Positions 47,750-61,009 of a stretch of 64,000 nt of DNA are shown here, one piece after another. This DNA comes from Eopsaltria australis. Taxonomy: Eukaryota > Chordata > Aves > Passeriformes > Petroicidae. The DNA lies in NCBI GenBank assembly GCA_034509425.1, contig JAVTVJ010000070.1, positions 310,001 through 374,000 on the forward strand, in the 5' to 3' direction. Position numbers and translations under genes: made by a program. The notes beneath the pieces were generated by a model. That model ran no database searches, was not told where the DNA came from, and worked only from the letters and a program-made list of their open reading frames with translations. How positions within the stretch are numbered: position 1 is the first letter of the stretch; the number at the start of each line of letters is the position of its first letter.

Positions 47750-50700
47750 CACTATTCGGACTCAGTGTCATTGATCTCGATATTTATACTCACCTCTTTC
47801 AGCATGATAGAAATTAAGGATTCTGCCTGTAAATTTCTCCTAGGCCAGTGGAAAGCAGTGTGACCCTCAGCTCATTTGGGCTGTGAGGTGAAAATATATT
47901 GCAGACATTTCTGTTTCTTTGTGTTTGCTGAAGGTACAATTGGACAATCCTGTTTGCTTCTCCACAAACTGTACCATTAAATTTGTCTAACTGGGGAGAG
48001 CTGGAAGGAGGTGATGTTGTTCCATCAGGAGTTGCAATGAGGAGATTAATGGTACTTCTTCTATCTCCCTTCTCTGGTAACAGCAGAAACAGCTGATCTG
48101 GTTTTCTTCATTTTCACTAAATGCTTTCTGTGTCCATCTACTCTTCTTTGCCCCTATGCTCTTCTTTGTCTGTACCTACTTTGCCTAAATTGAGGAGTTA
48201 TCCATAGCTTAGTGGTCGTGATTTAGTAAACACAACAATAACAGTTCGCTAACAGCTGTCCCAACATCATGACTACTTGGTCACCTCAAAATCCATGGTG
48301 TTGAGGATGGGCCTAGCTTGGGCTTGTCAGACTGACTGTGCTCAACCCTTTTCTCCAGAGGAAAGTGAAGACTTTTACTCTCTCCATCTGTCTTTGGGAG
48401 AAAAATTCTTCTTGACTCTAAATCTGGTATATAGGATACCATTTTGTGCAGGCAAGCCATGTGACTTCTTTAATAATCTGACTCCACTTTGTGGCTGAAC
48501 GCTTCATGCTGACAAATTTTATAGCATATGATTGGGTAGATGAGGAAGCCTGTCATTTGTCTGTTAGCTTTTTTTTCTTTTTAATTGAATGACATTTGAG
48601 CAGGTTGATGAGCCTGAAAGAAAAGACCATGCAGGTATTTTATAATAGGTATCTGTCATCTTCATGACAGCCAGATGTTAATTTATACTCCTTTTTTTGC
48701 ATATGATATATCAACATTCTTCATGAATGTCATAATCAATATCCAGTATTTCATTTTCTGCAACAGCTTTTTGCCTGATATCCTTCAGTAAGAGCTATTT
48801 AAACACAAGATGTATGGGATCTCCTCCTTCAGAAGTCAAGTCAGCATTGCATCATTTTTTTTCCAGAAAATTGAAGTAAAAGTCAAGATAGAAAGGGAAA
48901 TACAGAGTAGAAAAATTAACATATTAGAAGTGCCTAAGGAGAGTCTGGTGACTTTCAGAAGAAGTAGTATGGTTAACTAAAACTGAGTATTAGCTTTACG
49001 TTTTGTTCTTTGGAAGGCATAACTGAAACAATTACAAGAATTGTTAAGGTAAGTCACTAAATGGTTGGGGTTTTTTTGTTGTTGTTGTTGTTGTTTGGGG
49101 TTTTTTTTTGTTTTTTCATTTGTTTGTTTTTTTGTTTTTTGGTTTTTTTTTTTTAAAAAGGTCACTTTCTCACAGAAGAAAGCTGAGATCCTCAGTTACT
49201 GCATATTTTTCAGATATTTTAATCCAGAAAACAGGGATAGAGTTGATGTTCTGGCCAACAGCTGAAGCTGTTTTTCAAAACCTCTGAAAATATCAGTTAG
49301 AAAAATACAGTCTTTTAAAGAAAGATGAAACAGCATTTTGTATTTTAAGGGACTTTTGAAGATACCAAGAGGAGTTTCTGTTGTTCGGATTTAGCTGTAT
49401 CTGGGTTTAGATATACTTTGGATCTTCTTTGAGTCTGATACCTTTCAATCTACTGATACGATGTGCCAGAATTAAACTTTTAGTTTGGGAGTGGATTTAT
49501 TTGTTAATGTCTCAAAGAGGTTCATAACTCATGATTTCCATCAGTGGAAATCTCCAGGTTAATTCTGAAATGAGCCCAATGCCTTTCACCGTAGGAAATG
49601 GAGGCAGTAGCTCCATGTATCATGATCTGAGGATTTACAGAGGGGACTTGGAGATGTAGGTGAGCCTCTAAAAGGGCTGTAAACAATTTGTGTCCACATA
49701 GTTCATGTTGTGCATGTAAAGGAAAGAAGTTACAATTGGAGATCCACTATAAATGAAGAAGATCCAAGGCCAAGTCCCAACAATCTGCCATTTTACTACT
49801 GATAGCTATGTTTGGCAAAGAAGGACAAGGGGATAAAAATGTAAAAATAATAAAAAGAAAGGACAGGAAATTTAAGAAGGTTATTGAGGTGCTCCTCTGA
49901 GACTAGAAATGCAAAGGGTCAAGTGCAATCTAAAACGTCTGGCAGAGGGGAAAGAGTTGGCTTTCAACATGGTAGCTGAAGCAGTTCTATGCAGTGTCTT
50001 AAAGTAAAAGTAGCAGATGTCAGTGGGAAAGCCTAGATTGTTGTTAATATTGGTAAAAATGAGTGGAGACCTGGAATGTATCTTTAATGTGGAATCTCTT
50101 CCTTTAAAGGCAGCTGTTCTATGGCTCCTCAGGATACTGAACTCCCCTCCAGAAGCTTTTTGATGTGCTAATTCTACAACTGCATGAGTTGAAACCAGGG
50201 CTAGTGATGAGCTAGCGGGATGCATCTTTCATCAAGCTCTTCTGAAGTGAGGTGGCTGGAAAGTAATCACAGAAGGTTTAGGGCATTATCTTCTAAAGCA
50301 ACAAGGACTTAGGAGCTAATGGACATCTTCTCTTGATGGTTATTTGGAGTCAACACAGCTGGAAGAAAAATTAACAGTAAAAAGGATTAAATTTATTTTG
50401 CCATGAAGTTTTATGTTGTCAGATGATTTCCAAATGCTGAGGTAGACTTTGTGATTATAAAATGTGAAATATGTATCTTTCAGTCATAAACTAATCAGAA
50501 AGGGTTTTTTTTTGTAATCTCTGTCCCAGAAATTTTCCTCATGGCTACATCTACATTTACCAGAATACATACAAGTATAATCAGTTGTTCTTTAAGTACT
50601 GAAAAATGCTGAGGTTTTCAGTGAAAATGCAGATATGAATTTGTATATCTTTATTAACCTGACATTCAAATCACTGTGTAAAGCAATTTCCAAGAGACTA

Positions 50701-50996
50701 AGAAACCTACTTTTAGTAGGTACTTGTTTCGAATGGTTTTTCATATTGCATTTTCTGCTTTTCTTGGACACGTGACCAACATTTTTTTTGGCTCAAGCAG
50801 AGAACAGCTGGCTGATCCACAAACAGTACAGCCATGAATGAATTATTCTGCTTGTCCTAAACATATAAAATAAACTTGTCTACTGCAGCAAACAACTCAG
50901 GATTTTGTTTATTTTGCACATTTTATATAAGCTATTTTGTAGAGTAAAAATAAAAGACTTTCAGGAAAGTTTTATTGGTATTGCCTCTATCTGCTC
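47750..50996. other. Non-coding sequence, no gene seen
   Basis: AT-rich DNA with frames up to 114 codons and no domain. A long T/G-rich simple tract at 49067-49154 is listed separately. Confidence 0.55.
49067..49154. repeat. T-rich tract with an internal (GTT)n repeat
   Basis: The plus strand is almost all T and G for 88 bases: a T run, six or so GTT units (49078-49096), GGGG, then several TTTTTTG-type units ending in 12 T. It encodes only homopolymer frames (phenylalanine/cysteine or lysine/glutamine), which are not genes. Confidence 0.9.
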
Positions 50997-51126
50997 CTTT
51001 CACCTGGCAGAGGCTTTGCTTGCTAAGAGCTATAGTCATTTAGATGAAGCATATGCATCTATTAGTCTCTTTCACCTGGCTGAGTTTTGGCTCACTAAGA
51101 GCTACAGTAATTTAGATAAAGCAAAT
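50997..51126. repeat. 72-bp tandem duplication, about 83% identical
   Basis: CTTTCACCTGGC starts copies at 50997 and 51069, exactly 72 bases apart. Over the first 58 aligned bases I count about ten mismatches. The period is 24 codons, and one plus-strand frame (50905-51147, 80 codons) stays open through both copies, repeating FHLAE, KSYS and LD at matching places. Traces of an earlier partial unit (TTGCCTCTATCTGCT versus TGCATCTATTAGTCT) precede the first copy. No family is recognised, and the frame may be open only because the unit length is a multiple of three. Confidence 0.9.
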
Positions 51127-54100
51127 TCTTTTGAAAAAGGAGTATGACTTTGCAGTATACTTCCTGCTGTGGATCATGGTCCTGGGTGACATCCTTTCTC
51201 CAGACACTGAAAAGCAGGACCCTGAGACTTGTCTCTACAACTCCTTTATACTGTAAGGTGGTTAAACCAAAGGTCACCAATTTTTTTTGTTTTGTGGGTC
51301 AGACATAGGTAACCGCTAACTAACTCTCAATATTATGGACTCTGTTGCTGCGGCAAAATGAGAAATCTATTTTATGGATGATTTTTATGTTTCTGACTGT
51401 GTTCTTGCAATTTTCTTTCCAGAAACACCAAGCGATTTCCATCTCCTCTATAAGGCCACCATAGACTTACCGTAATTAGGCTAACTTATCCGGTTTTATT
51501 CCTTTCCTCCTTCCTGTTAACACTGAACTGGGATTTTGTTGACATTCCATCTGCTTGAGAAACTGCTGGCAGAAGGGAATGTGGCCAAATATTTGCTGCT
51601 TTGACTCCTGTTCCTGTCAGAACAGCTGCTGGTGACAGCACACCTACCATGTGGCATTTGTTCATGGGAGATTTACTCCTGGGGAATTCAGGTCTGCCTG
51701 GACATAGGGCAGGTGTGAGTTCTGCATGCACATGAATAATCTCTCTCTCATGTGGCAAATAGTGTATATGCAAGGTAGTCTTTGGAACAGCTGATGTGCT
51801 TCTTAATTTCCAGGGAATTTACGGTCCCTGGAAATTGAAGGCATACAAAGGTGACAGTAAGGGATCCCTAACACAAATCTGGGAACCCAACATTGCACAG
51901 CCTTGCAAGATTTCTTAGACTCCCAATGAGAATTGGATTGAGGGCACTGGGTAGGAATTGAGATTCTTCTTTTGTGAGGAAGGATTTCGTTAAAATTGGA
52001 CATCTTGATACCATAGGCATACTTTGTGTGCTTAATGTCCTTGAGGCACTAGCTTAGACAGGAGTTCACATCTTGGGGCTGGCATGCATTTGGCTTATTT
52101 TCTGCCTCTGTGCAGAAGCCAAAAGCCATCTCATTTAATTGTCACAGACTTTGTTTTGCTATATCCTGCCAAAACACAGTTTAAGATCCAGCATGGCAAA
52201 TCAGATGGCAATTGCCTCGGCACACAAGGTAATGTGTGAAATAATGTGTAAAAATCCCTCAAAGTGAGAATTCAGTTTCTGTGATCCACACAAAATTCAG
52301 TGCTGCCAAAAAATGGCCTTTTAAAAACTTTTCTACCAAAATCAGGACAAGGTCCAAGAGCTGGTTGAACAGTTAATTGTGCTTCCATGACATGACCACT
52401 CCATGCTTCTCACTTTCTCCGTGGTAAGGCATAAAGATGTCCTCTCAGGAGGTCTGCTGTTCCCAAAGAGCACTGTATCTCAGTGGGATAATGAGACCAA
52501 TTCCTCATAGCTGTTAGGAAAATCTCCAAGACAGGTCTACTTATCCTGTTCTTTAAATTGCCATAGCACATTGAAGAGGTCAGCTGAGAGTGTGGAACTC
52601 ACCCCACCCCTGCTTGCTCCCCTGCTTTCTCTGTCCCAGTGCTCTTGAGCTCTTCTGTCGTGTTTTCCAGCTGCAGTGTGTTTACCCTAGAGGACCCAGT
52701 AAAAAAAAGATAATAAAATTCTCTTGGATTTACAATGTTAATTGACAAAGACAATATATAAGCAAGATTTTTGTGTTACACCAGACTAATGAGAGCTGTG
52801 ATAGATTTTTTTTCCACATTACTTGTTCTCATAATATCTGACCTGTCAGCCCTTCCCACAAAGGTGAAACAGTATAAACTTTATTTCTAATTTTGCTGAT
52901 GTGCATAAGCTGTGGCTGTTGACATGGGAACTGCTAATTTTTAATAATTTCCTACAAGTAAATTCTAGTTGCCTTCTTGTTAGTCTGTAAATTGTTTGGA
53001 ATTAAAATCACTGTTGTTCAGAAACTGCTGGTCTGTAAGTTTTAACTGTTCCACCTTTACACAGTCTTTGAAAAGTGTGTGTATTATTATTAGAAGGGAT
53101 AAGACAAAATAAATTGTAGTAACAAGAAACTGGACAAGAACGTGATAAATCAGATTCTTTTATAAGTGTTGTTATACTTTCTGAAGGAGAGCCAAGCTAC
53201 AATGATTGTATGTTTAGTCAATTTGTTGTTGCAAGAATCTGAGATCACAGTAGATTCTCTCCCACAGACAGTGATATCCTACGGCTCATTTTTTCCTTTG
53301 GTAGAAAGAAAAAACACTATATTTTTTTAAACATTAGCTAAGTATCTCAGGGAAAATCTGACTATTCTGTAAATTTTCCTGATTTAAGATGACAGAATAA
53401 TTTCCTCATCTATAGTTCAATTTGATTAGTTTGATTGTCTGCTTTGAATATCCATTGTTTGATGACTTGGACATATTCATCACGTCTCTAACTTATGACC
53501 TTGCTTTCTGCTATGGGAAAAAACTCAAAAAACCACTGCTTCCAGAACTTATGTAGTGGTTTGATTTATGCAATTTTTGTATTTGGTCATCTTTCTAATA
53601 AAATCCTTATTTATTCTTACCTATTTGATATTTACTTGGCAAATTACAAAGGCGCTGGCAATCTCCTACAAACCATTTGCATGATGCTTGTCTCTGCTTC
53701 CTAAAATAATACTACACATTTCATAGGTTGTCTCAACGACAGAGAAACATCCTTCTAGTTCAATGTTTCAATTGCGTAGCAATCCTTTGGCAAATTACAA
53801 AGAAACACGTCTTTCCTGATTTCCCTTGTTTCCTTGGAAATCTTCTGTATAAGATTTAGGGCTCCAGTTCTTCCATTTATTTTGCCATTCTAGGTTGGAC
53901 CTGCTGCAGGCCTCTCCAGAAGTACATCCTAGGAATATGCTAGAACTTGCCTTAAACTTTGTGTCTGCTTTGTTCTGCAGTTCAGCTTTAGCCACTTTTC
54001 TTTCTGAATCTTCATTATTTATTCCATTCAGAGTCAAAGGAGCATTTGCCCTAACCTAGGTTTTCCTCTCCAGAAGCATACTTCCTACTCTCAACGTAAG

Positions 54101-57100
54101 CTTTTTTGTCTAAGCAATTTTCAAATTCCTCAAACATAATTTTTCCAAACAAAAAAAAATCAACTGTAAGAAATAAAATAAGCATTTTCCTTGTAAAATG
54201 GTGGCATATGGATAGCTGTGGCAACACATCTTTTGTTTGCAAAAACACTGTTGTAGGGTAATAAATTATAGCAAAAGTAAGAGAAAACCTTGTAATGACC
54301 TCCACTCTTGTTTATTTTATTGTCAAAATTTGCAAGTTAATAAACATACGGCATATATTTTGTCAGTGGAGAGAGGCATATTAGGCTTTCAACCCACTCT
54401 TTCCTCCCCCCTCTGAGGATTGTGAAAAGCTGAAAGCCGTCACAGTGAAGTAGACTCTTGTAAAGAAGGATTTAGCTCAATGGTACTTAAAGGTTAATGA
54501 ATTTTACCCAGAGACTGAGTAATCTATTGGACTAGCAGTGGCTAGTGTATTTGGCTCAGGAACTTGTGGCATGGTTACATTATCAGGATGCCTACATTCC
54601 AGCTACCTAAATATTCTCTTTATTCCCACCAGCTTTCTTTCTTAAATTTCTAACAAAATGACCTAGTTATATGCAGAAAATATGTAATAAAACGACCTTT
54701 GTATTTTATATTTTGTAACTAAAGCACACTGAAGTTAATGTGACTCTTTCCATTTACTTCAGGAGACTTTACATCTAGCACTAGAGTTGTTTTTTTTCCA
54801 ATTGTCTTGTACCTTGTCATTTTTTCTGCTGAAATGATAGCCTGACTGTGAAATTGTAAGTCAGGAAGCTTTGCAAAAATAAAAAAGCAAATATACCCAA
54901 ATCCTGTCAAGGATCACACTGGAACCTTCTCATAATGAGATACATCAAAACAGTATTTCTCATACTCTACATAACCTATCTTTTGAGAGCATGATATTTT
55001 ACTCAAAGTCCTGATTCCTCTTGTAAATTTCATACTGTTATTAGAGCTTCCAGAAAACAGAAAATCTGTTCCGTGAAAAACTGTATCTTATCAAAAGTGT
55101 CTTATAGTTTTCCTGGTATTTATTCTACAATTAGCCAGTGAACCAGTCTTTCCTTTTCATGATCATTTCCAGCTAAAAACTAATTTTTTTCTAGCAGAAA
55201 TTCCTGCCTTAAGTCCTGAAAGAAAAACTTGCATTTTGGCTATTGCATTTTGGTATTTGCAATGCTACAGCCTGGTCTCACCATTTCTTCCCATCCAACA
55301 AGCACATCTTTTCCATCAATTGGATCTATTAACTCTTAATCACCAACAACACCTTCCTACTTTTTGTCCCAATCCATGAAAATGGAAAATTAAATCAGCT
55401 CCATCAGTGATACCAAGGAACTCTATGAGCTACCTCTCTGTTTCAATTCTAAGGCCTTAATGACTAAGAAGACCTTCCATCCCTCACTTTACTACTCACT
55501 TTACAACCCTTGTGCAAATCCTACTGCACTTAATTTAATAACTTCTCAAATACACCCATGGCTAAACAGCTTAATAAAATTCTATTTATGCACTCTTTCC
55601 AAATTTCATCTACCCCCAAAAAGATGGTTATTAAAGATATCAGGCTGATCACAAAATTCATCTGATACAGAACAGAATTATTTTTGAGGTATGAATCTTG
55701 CCTTTTTTCTTATGAATACAGAAGGATTGCTGCGTGGAAGAACTGCTCTTATTGACCAAAGCAGGAATCATGTTTATTTTGCTAAGCAAGAAAGGGGTGG
55801 TAGACGAGACATGTTGAAGTTCAGCAGCTACTGGAAGAAACCTGTGCAAAGAAACAGGAAGTGTGCCCTGGCATTTTAGCCACAATGGCAAATTTTAACT
55901 TACTCCAGGGCTGCTGCTTCCATTCAATGTAACGTTTCCGGTATCCAGACTGGCTTGGGTGGGAGTAAGAAGGGTCTTCAAGTCACTTTACATTTCTTTG
56001 CATCCCACAATTCATTCACTGCCATCAATCTTTAATATCCACACGCAGCAAAGAGTCTTGAGTGTTAAAATCAGCTTCTTGTTCATTGCTATGCTACTGA
56101 ACCTAAACATTACGTGACTTTCCACATTAACAATACAGAACATCACATGAAGAAAAACTGTTAGCAGCTGCTTCTTTCTTAAGCAACAGATGAAATACAA
56201 ACATACTTATACAATAGTTTTAAATTTTCTGATAAAAGCATTTAAAAAATATTAACTGCTATGCAACGCAGAAGAAAAAATGGACATGGAGTCACCTCTA
56301 CATAAAATCTCACAGCTGATCTGTTATATTGGTCATCATTTCTCAATAGCAGATGGGAAAAATGTTATTTGACACAACTTTAAATTCTAAACCTTTTGCT
56401 AATCAACTATCTCTGCAGGCATCTTCAACAATTTACCCCACAAGCTAAAGATTTTGGTGTTTCCAGTTGAAAAAACATATGTTTTTAACATATTTTTAGA
56501 CATTTAACATGAGTTAAATGTTTACTGGGAGGCTGGAAAAGGAGGAATCTCTCTGTCAATCACACCTTTAAAGAAAAGTATTTGTGTACACTCTGATGAA
56601 AAAAACCAAATTACTTATGAAAGCATACAGAGATAAAATTTATCAGTGTTGTTTCCAAAAAGGGAATAAAGTTAGTTAAGTATTTTGGATGAGGAAGAGT
56701 CAAATAAATATTCTTTCAAACGGTTGAGCAGAACTTTTTACATTGTGACCAGTTACAGGCTCTCAACATCCCAGTAACAGAAATGATGCCCACTTTTTGG
56801 TTCAAAATAGTGTACATCTGAGTTACTCCAGTTACTCCCAGATGCCCCTCTTGTGCATGCCAGTTAAGTCTTGACTCTTTCTGTATTTTCTCAGAAAAAA
56901 ATCATCAAATTAGAGTTGTCCTCTGTTTCCAACTTTACAGCTCACATAGGCATTTTTTATGGCATGAACACATTTTTTGCTTTACATTGACAAAGACTTA
57001 CTGAGCAAGGTCAATAAACAGAAGCACTGCACTAAAAAGAAATGTCCTTAAACAGTAATGTCTTTGTGCATGTTGGTTTACTCTTGAGCTTCTACCTGTC

Positions 57101-59458
57101 ACAACAATAATACCTCTTTGTCAAGGGCAGGTAAGAACAGGCAAGAAACAAATGAATTGAAATCCCTGTTTGTTCATTACCATCTGCTTATTGTTACAGG
57201 ATGAACAAGAAAAAATATAATTTAAAATGAAATTTTAATAGAACTTTTATACTTTTTTAGATTAAGGCAAATTATTTTCTCATATTTTCATGCTTCCTTT
57301 ACATAATTTCTACTATATTAGGTCCCTTTTCCACATCTTCTCTCTCTCCAGCCTCTTTCATCTTCTTTAGCCACCTCCATTTCCTTTTAAGTGACAATGC
57401 TAAAGAGGTTCAACCTTTAGCAGTTCAAGGAAGGCACCACCTCCAGCATTTTCCTTGCTTTATGCTGTCAAAACATTCCCCTGAAGCCTCCATCCAGTTT
57501 TAAAAGAATGATACAGTCTGTCACACACTTTTTACTCTAATTTGTCACTTTTTCTAGTTTCTTTCCACTTCTCCTGGTGTCAGTACTTTAATTCCCTGTG
57601 TATTTTACAGGGCTCTTCATGAGAAATTATACACATGCATATTTTTCCTGCATTCAGTCTAGATATGTCTCTCTCACACGACCCAATATAAGGTTTATGC
57701 TTGGAATCCAGCTGGGAAGAAGTGGCTTGACTATGCCTGTCCTCTTATCTGACACAATTAGTTTTACTGGACAGGCACACATCAATCACAGGGTGGGATA
57801 TTGAGGAAGGAGGCTGTGGGATGAGTACATTAATTTAGCAGGCCAGTTTCTGCCTGTGTGGCACTGTTCAAGACAAATCATGTGGAACACATGTAATCAG
57901 TGAAACAGTGTGGAGGAACTAAAGACATTGACTTGATTGTGGCATGTTCATCACAATGATAACTGAATCCAATAAGGATTATATGTAATCAATTTTTTAC
58001 TGATGAATGGAATATATTTATGTTTATGCTGTAAAAGAAAGGCTAAGGGGAGATGGAAAGTAAAGGCAGTGTGAGCAGCCTAAAATGAGGAGAGAATTCA
58101 GTCAGATTAGAAGAGTTTAAAGGCAAGAGTTGTTCAAATCTGCATGGGTGGCAAAGGACAATGAAGTAAAAGGTGGGGAAAGAAAGACAAGGGAAAAGGG
58201 TGGAGTGAGATTATATCAGGGTTTTAGTTGTCTTTTTTCTGGTTATACTTCATTAAAGAGCCAGAGAGATCCTGTGAAAAGGTGGGAAAAACTTGATTTG
58301 AAAGTCAAATCTGCCATTCAGTTTGCCAGTCATGTAAGAACCAATTTCAAACAGAATGGCTAAAAAGTCTTTGTTAAAACCAATGGAGGCCATGATCTGG
58401 GATGTGATGTGATTAGATGACTAAAAAATATTATGGAGGACTCATGGTTAGGGCCTATGTGGTTAAATAAAATTTTCTGCTTTTTCAGGGTTTTCTTAGG
58501 TGATGGTGAATATAATATACAGAAAACTGGAATCTGGATTTCCCAAGGGCCATAATGCAGTGAGGTATTAGGTAACTACCTTTTAAATGAGAGCATATAC
58601 TAGAAGTGGCCTCCTTCACTTAACGATCTTAGTAGAGGATATACCAATTTTGTAGATGTCATAATTTCTTAGAATGTTTCTTCTTCATTAAACCCAGTTC
58701 ACTTTCTCATTTTCTTAAGTGAAAGATTAATTTAATATTTCACTTTAATTAGGCACTGGAATGATGTCATATTTAATTAGTTCAGCCTCCCACAGAATCA
58801 TGATTGCACACACAGTGTTTTAAACACTTATGAATATTCTATGATATGTTTGAATTTTTTTTGTTAAAATTGAGGTACAAACACTCACATTTGATTGCAA
58901 TGTTTTCAGAAATGGAAGATCTAACCATGAACTTTGGTTACTGTGTGTTATCCTACTAAGAACAATAAAAGTTCTTGGTAAACAAGGCAAAAACTTTATC
59001 CAGTTCAATCATCCCTTTAACTAGGAGTGTTTTAGGGTGTTTTATTACTTCCATGATACCCATTCCTTGGAATCAAGTAGAGGATCTGAGGCCTATTTTT
59101 GGCTTCTTTATATTCTTTATCTAAAAATTATAAGCTGTTATTTTCAGGTGGGTGGTAACTGGTGGAAAAGCAGGCAAACAGACGTGGAGTTCTTCATAGG
59201 ATGAGGAATATGAGAGTGAAATCTGGACAAAACAAGAGTTCTTGCTTTGTCTCTTGCCTTGCTAGTGCCAGAAGGACATGCTTTAGGATGTCAGGGCACT
59301 CCTATGTTATAACCTGGACTGCTTAAGTGAATAAGGTGGCAATTTTCTGAATTTTTCCATGTTGTTGTTACTTTGCACAGGGCTGCATAGGAGGGTATGT
59401 TCTCATTTGATTCAATTTGCTCATTGTGTCCTTTTCCATATAAAACTCACATTAGAAA
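51127..59458. other. Long non-coding stretch
   Basis: More than 8 kb with no supportable gene, CR1 tail or LTR end. Frames reach 95 codons at most. A perfect hairpin at 51805-51836 is listed separately. Long pyrimidine-leaning patches occur near 55140-55640 and 57260-57600. Confidence 0.55.
51805..51836. repeat. Perfect inverted repeat: 12-bp arms, 8-base loop
   Basis: The left arm AATTTCCAGGGA (51805-51816) and the right arm TCCCTGGAAATT (51825-51836) are exact reverse complements separated by ATTTACGG. As RNA it would fold into a short stem-loop. As DNA each arm carries a STAT-like TTCCAGGGAA half. There is no U tract after it, and its length is below a normal microRNA precursor, so its role is unknown. 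Confidence 0.9.
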
Positions 59459-59861
59459 CCTTTTGGTTTCAACTGGGTAATTTTCTTCCTAACAGCTGGT
59501 ACAGTGTGCTGGTTTTAATTTAGGATGAGAATAGTGCTGATAATACACTAACATTTTAGTTGTTGCTAAGTGACACTTACCTTATGTTAAGGACTTTTCA
59601 GCTTCCCAAGCTCTGCCAGTGAGCAGGTGCACAAGGAGCTGGGAGGGAACACAGCCAGGACATCTGACCTGAACAGAGCAAAAGGATATTCCATACCATA
59701 AAGCATGGTGCTCAGTATGTAAAATGTGGGATTTGGGTCAGGGGGGGCCTATTGCTGCTCAGGTATGGGTTGAGCATTAGTGGGTGGTGAGCAACTTGAA
59801 TGTGCATCACTTGTTTCTCTTAAGTTAAATTCCTCTCTCTTTTTCCTTTTCATGGCTATAT

Positions 59862-59902
<41 letters not shown>

Positions 59903-60070
59903 TTATTATTGTCATTATTATCTTGCATTATAATTTTGCACTTTTCTGATCTCAACCCACAGGTTTTGCATTTTTCCAATTCCATTCCCCATGTCATGCT
60001 GGGGCTGGGAGGACTGTGTGAGCAAGTGGCTGTATGAAACTCAGTTGCTAGCTGGGGTTAAACCATGACA
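59459..60070 (+). mobile_element. Older LTR of the same family as 34945-35549, plus strand
   Basis: It shares ordered landmarks with the minus-strand LTR at 35 kb: TTTTCTTCCTAACAGCTGGT near the start, CACAGCCAGGACATCTGACC, ATTCCATACCATA, GCTCAGTATGTAAAA (TATA-like at 59716-59724) and a terminal CTGGGGTTAAACCATGACA. The 5' terminus is eroded (no clear TG) and no target-site duplication is visible, so this copy is older. A TAC repeat has expanded inside it. No viral genes flank it, so it is a solo LTR or a remnant. Confidence 0.87.
59862..59911. repeat. (TAC)n-(TAT)n microsatellite inside the LTR
   Basis: About 13 TAC units run into TAT units. This explains the poly-leucine and poly-serine frames on the two strands here. 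The repeat lies in the downstream, U5-like part of the LTR, so it expanded after insertion or was present as a shorter AT-rich repeat in the parent. Confidence 0.95.
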
Positions 60071-60689
60071 ATTTTGTATTCAGACATTAACTTTTATGAC
60101 CAGAAATCCCATAAAACCAGCTGTCTCTTGTAGTCTAAGCTTGTACTTAAAAGTGAAAAATGCTTGGCTCCTTTCACCTTGTTTATCCTCTACATCTGTA
60201 GATGCTTTGGATCAAGCACACTGCTGAAAAGTAAATAATACTTGCTTTGCTCAAGCTGTTGAGGTTCTCTCTCCTAGCATTTCAGCCCTCTTTTTGAAAA
60301 AATAAACAGTGAAAAGAGAGCACTGCCAAGCTGAGGGGTTATGGGGGGCTCGTGTAAGACCTGCTTTTAACTTCAAGAAAGCATCTGGGGTGGTACTGGT
60401 TTTCATGTTGGAAAAGTTCTAGAAAATTATTGCTTCCAGGCCTTCATGTTCCTGTCCATAACTAGTTGCTCACCACCTGGGAAAAATGGTGGACTTTCAC
60501 ATGCCTTGCTCCAAGAGATCCTTTTGTAGAGCTCCATTATCATTATGTCAGAGGGGCTGCAAATAAAAAAGTGCCCTTTATTTTCTTTTCACTTACAAAA
60601 ATAATCCTCTGTGAAGTTACAGCTTTGGAAATTTACCTGGGCACATGATTAAGTTGCTGCAGAAATCTCTCTGGAATAAAATGAAAAGA
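60071..60689. other. Non-coding sequence
   Basis: No gene or repeat was recognised between the LTR and the TAAT-rich block. Confidence 0.5.
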
Positions 60690-60960
60690 AAGTGGAGGGA
60701 GCACTAATGACTGCTAATTTACAAAACAATATTAAGTTTCATTGATTTGTGGCAATTCGTACCACCTCTCTCTTTTATTTATTAGCAAAATATTTGAAAG
60801 GAGGTACCTTTTATTTCGCCCCCTGGAAAAAAAAATACATACACAATCATTACTTTGCAATTATGTTGTATTAATCATATTAGCCTGGCTAATACAAGAA
60901 GGGTTATTACTGTACTGAGCCCAATCTGCAACAGACATAAGCAGTGTGGCCACTCTCCCC
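60690..60960. promoter_or_regulatory. Candidate conserved non-coding / homeodomain-rich enhancer
   Basis: About 270 bases packed with TAAT/ATTA cores (CTAATGACTGCTAATTT, ATTAATCATATTAGCC, GCTAATAC) and SOX-like ACAATATT and ACAATCATT words, with no transposon or simple-repeat signature. Homeodomain-site clustering is typical of vertebrate developmental enhancers. AT-rich sequence also produces such cores by chance, so conservation would have to decide. Confidence 0.3.
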
Positions 60961-61009
60961 AATAATGTTACTCAGTGTTGCAGTCCCCTCAGAAGCCACA
61001 TAATATGCA

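Noticed and set aside
49065..49265. Cysteine/phenylalanine-rich plus frame and lysine/glutamine-rich minus frame
   Set aside because: Products of the T/G simple tract at 49067-49154.
59749..60037. Poly-serine (minus) and poly-leucine (plus) frames
   Set aside because: Both are translations of the (TAC)n repeat in the LTR.
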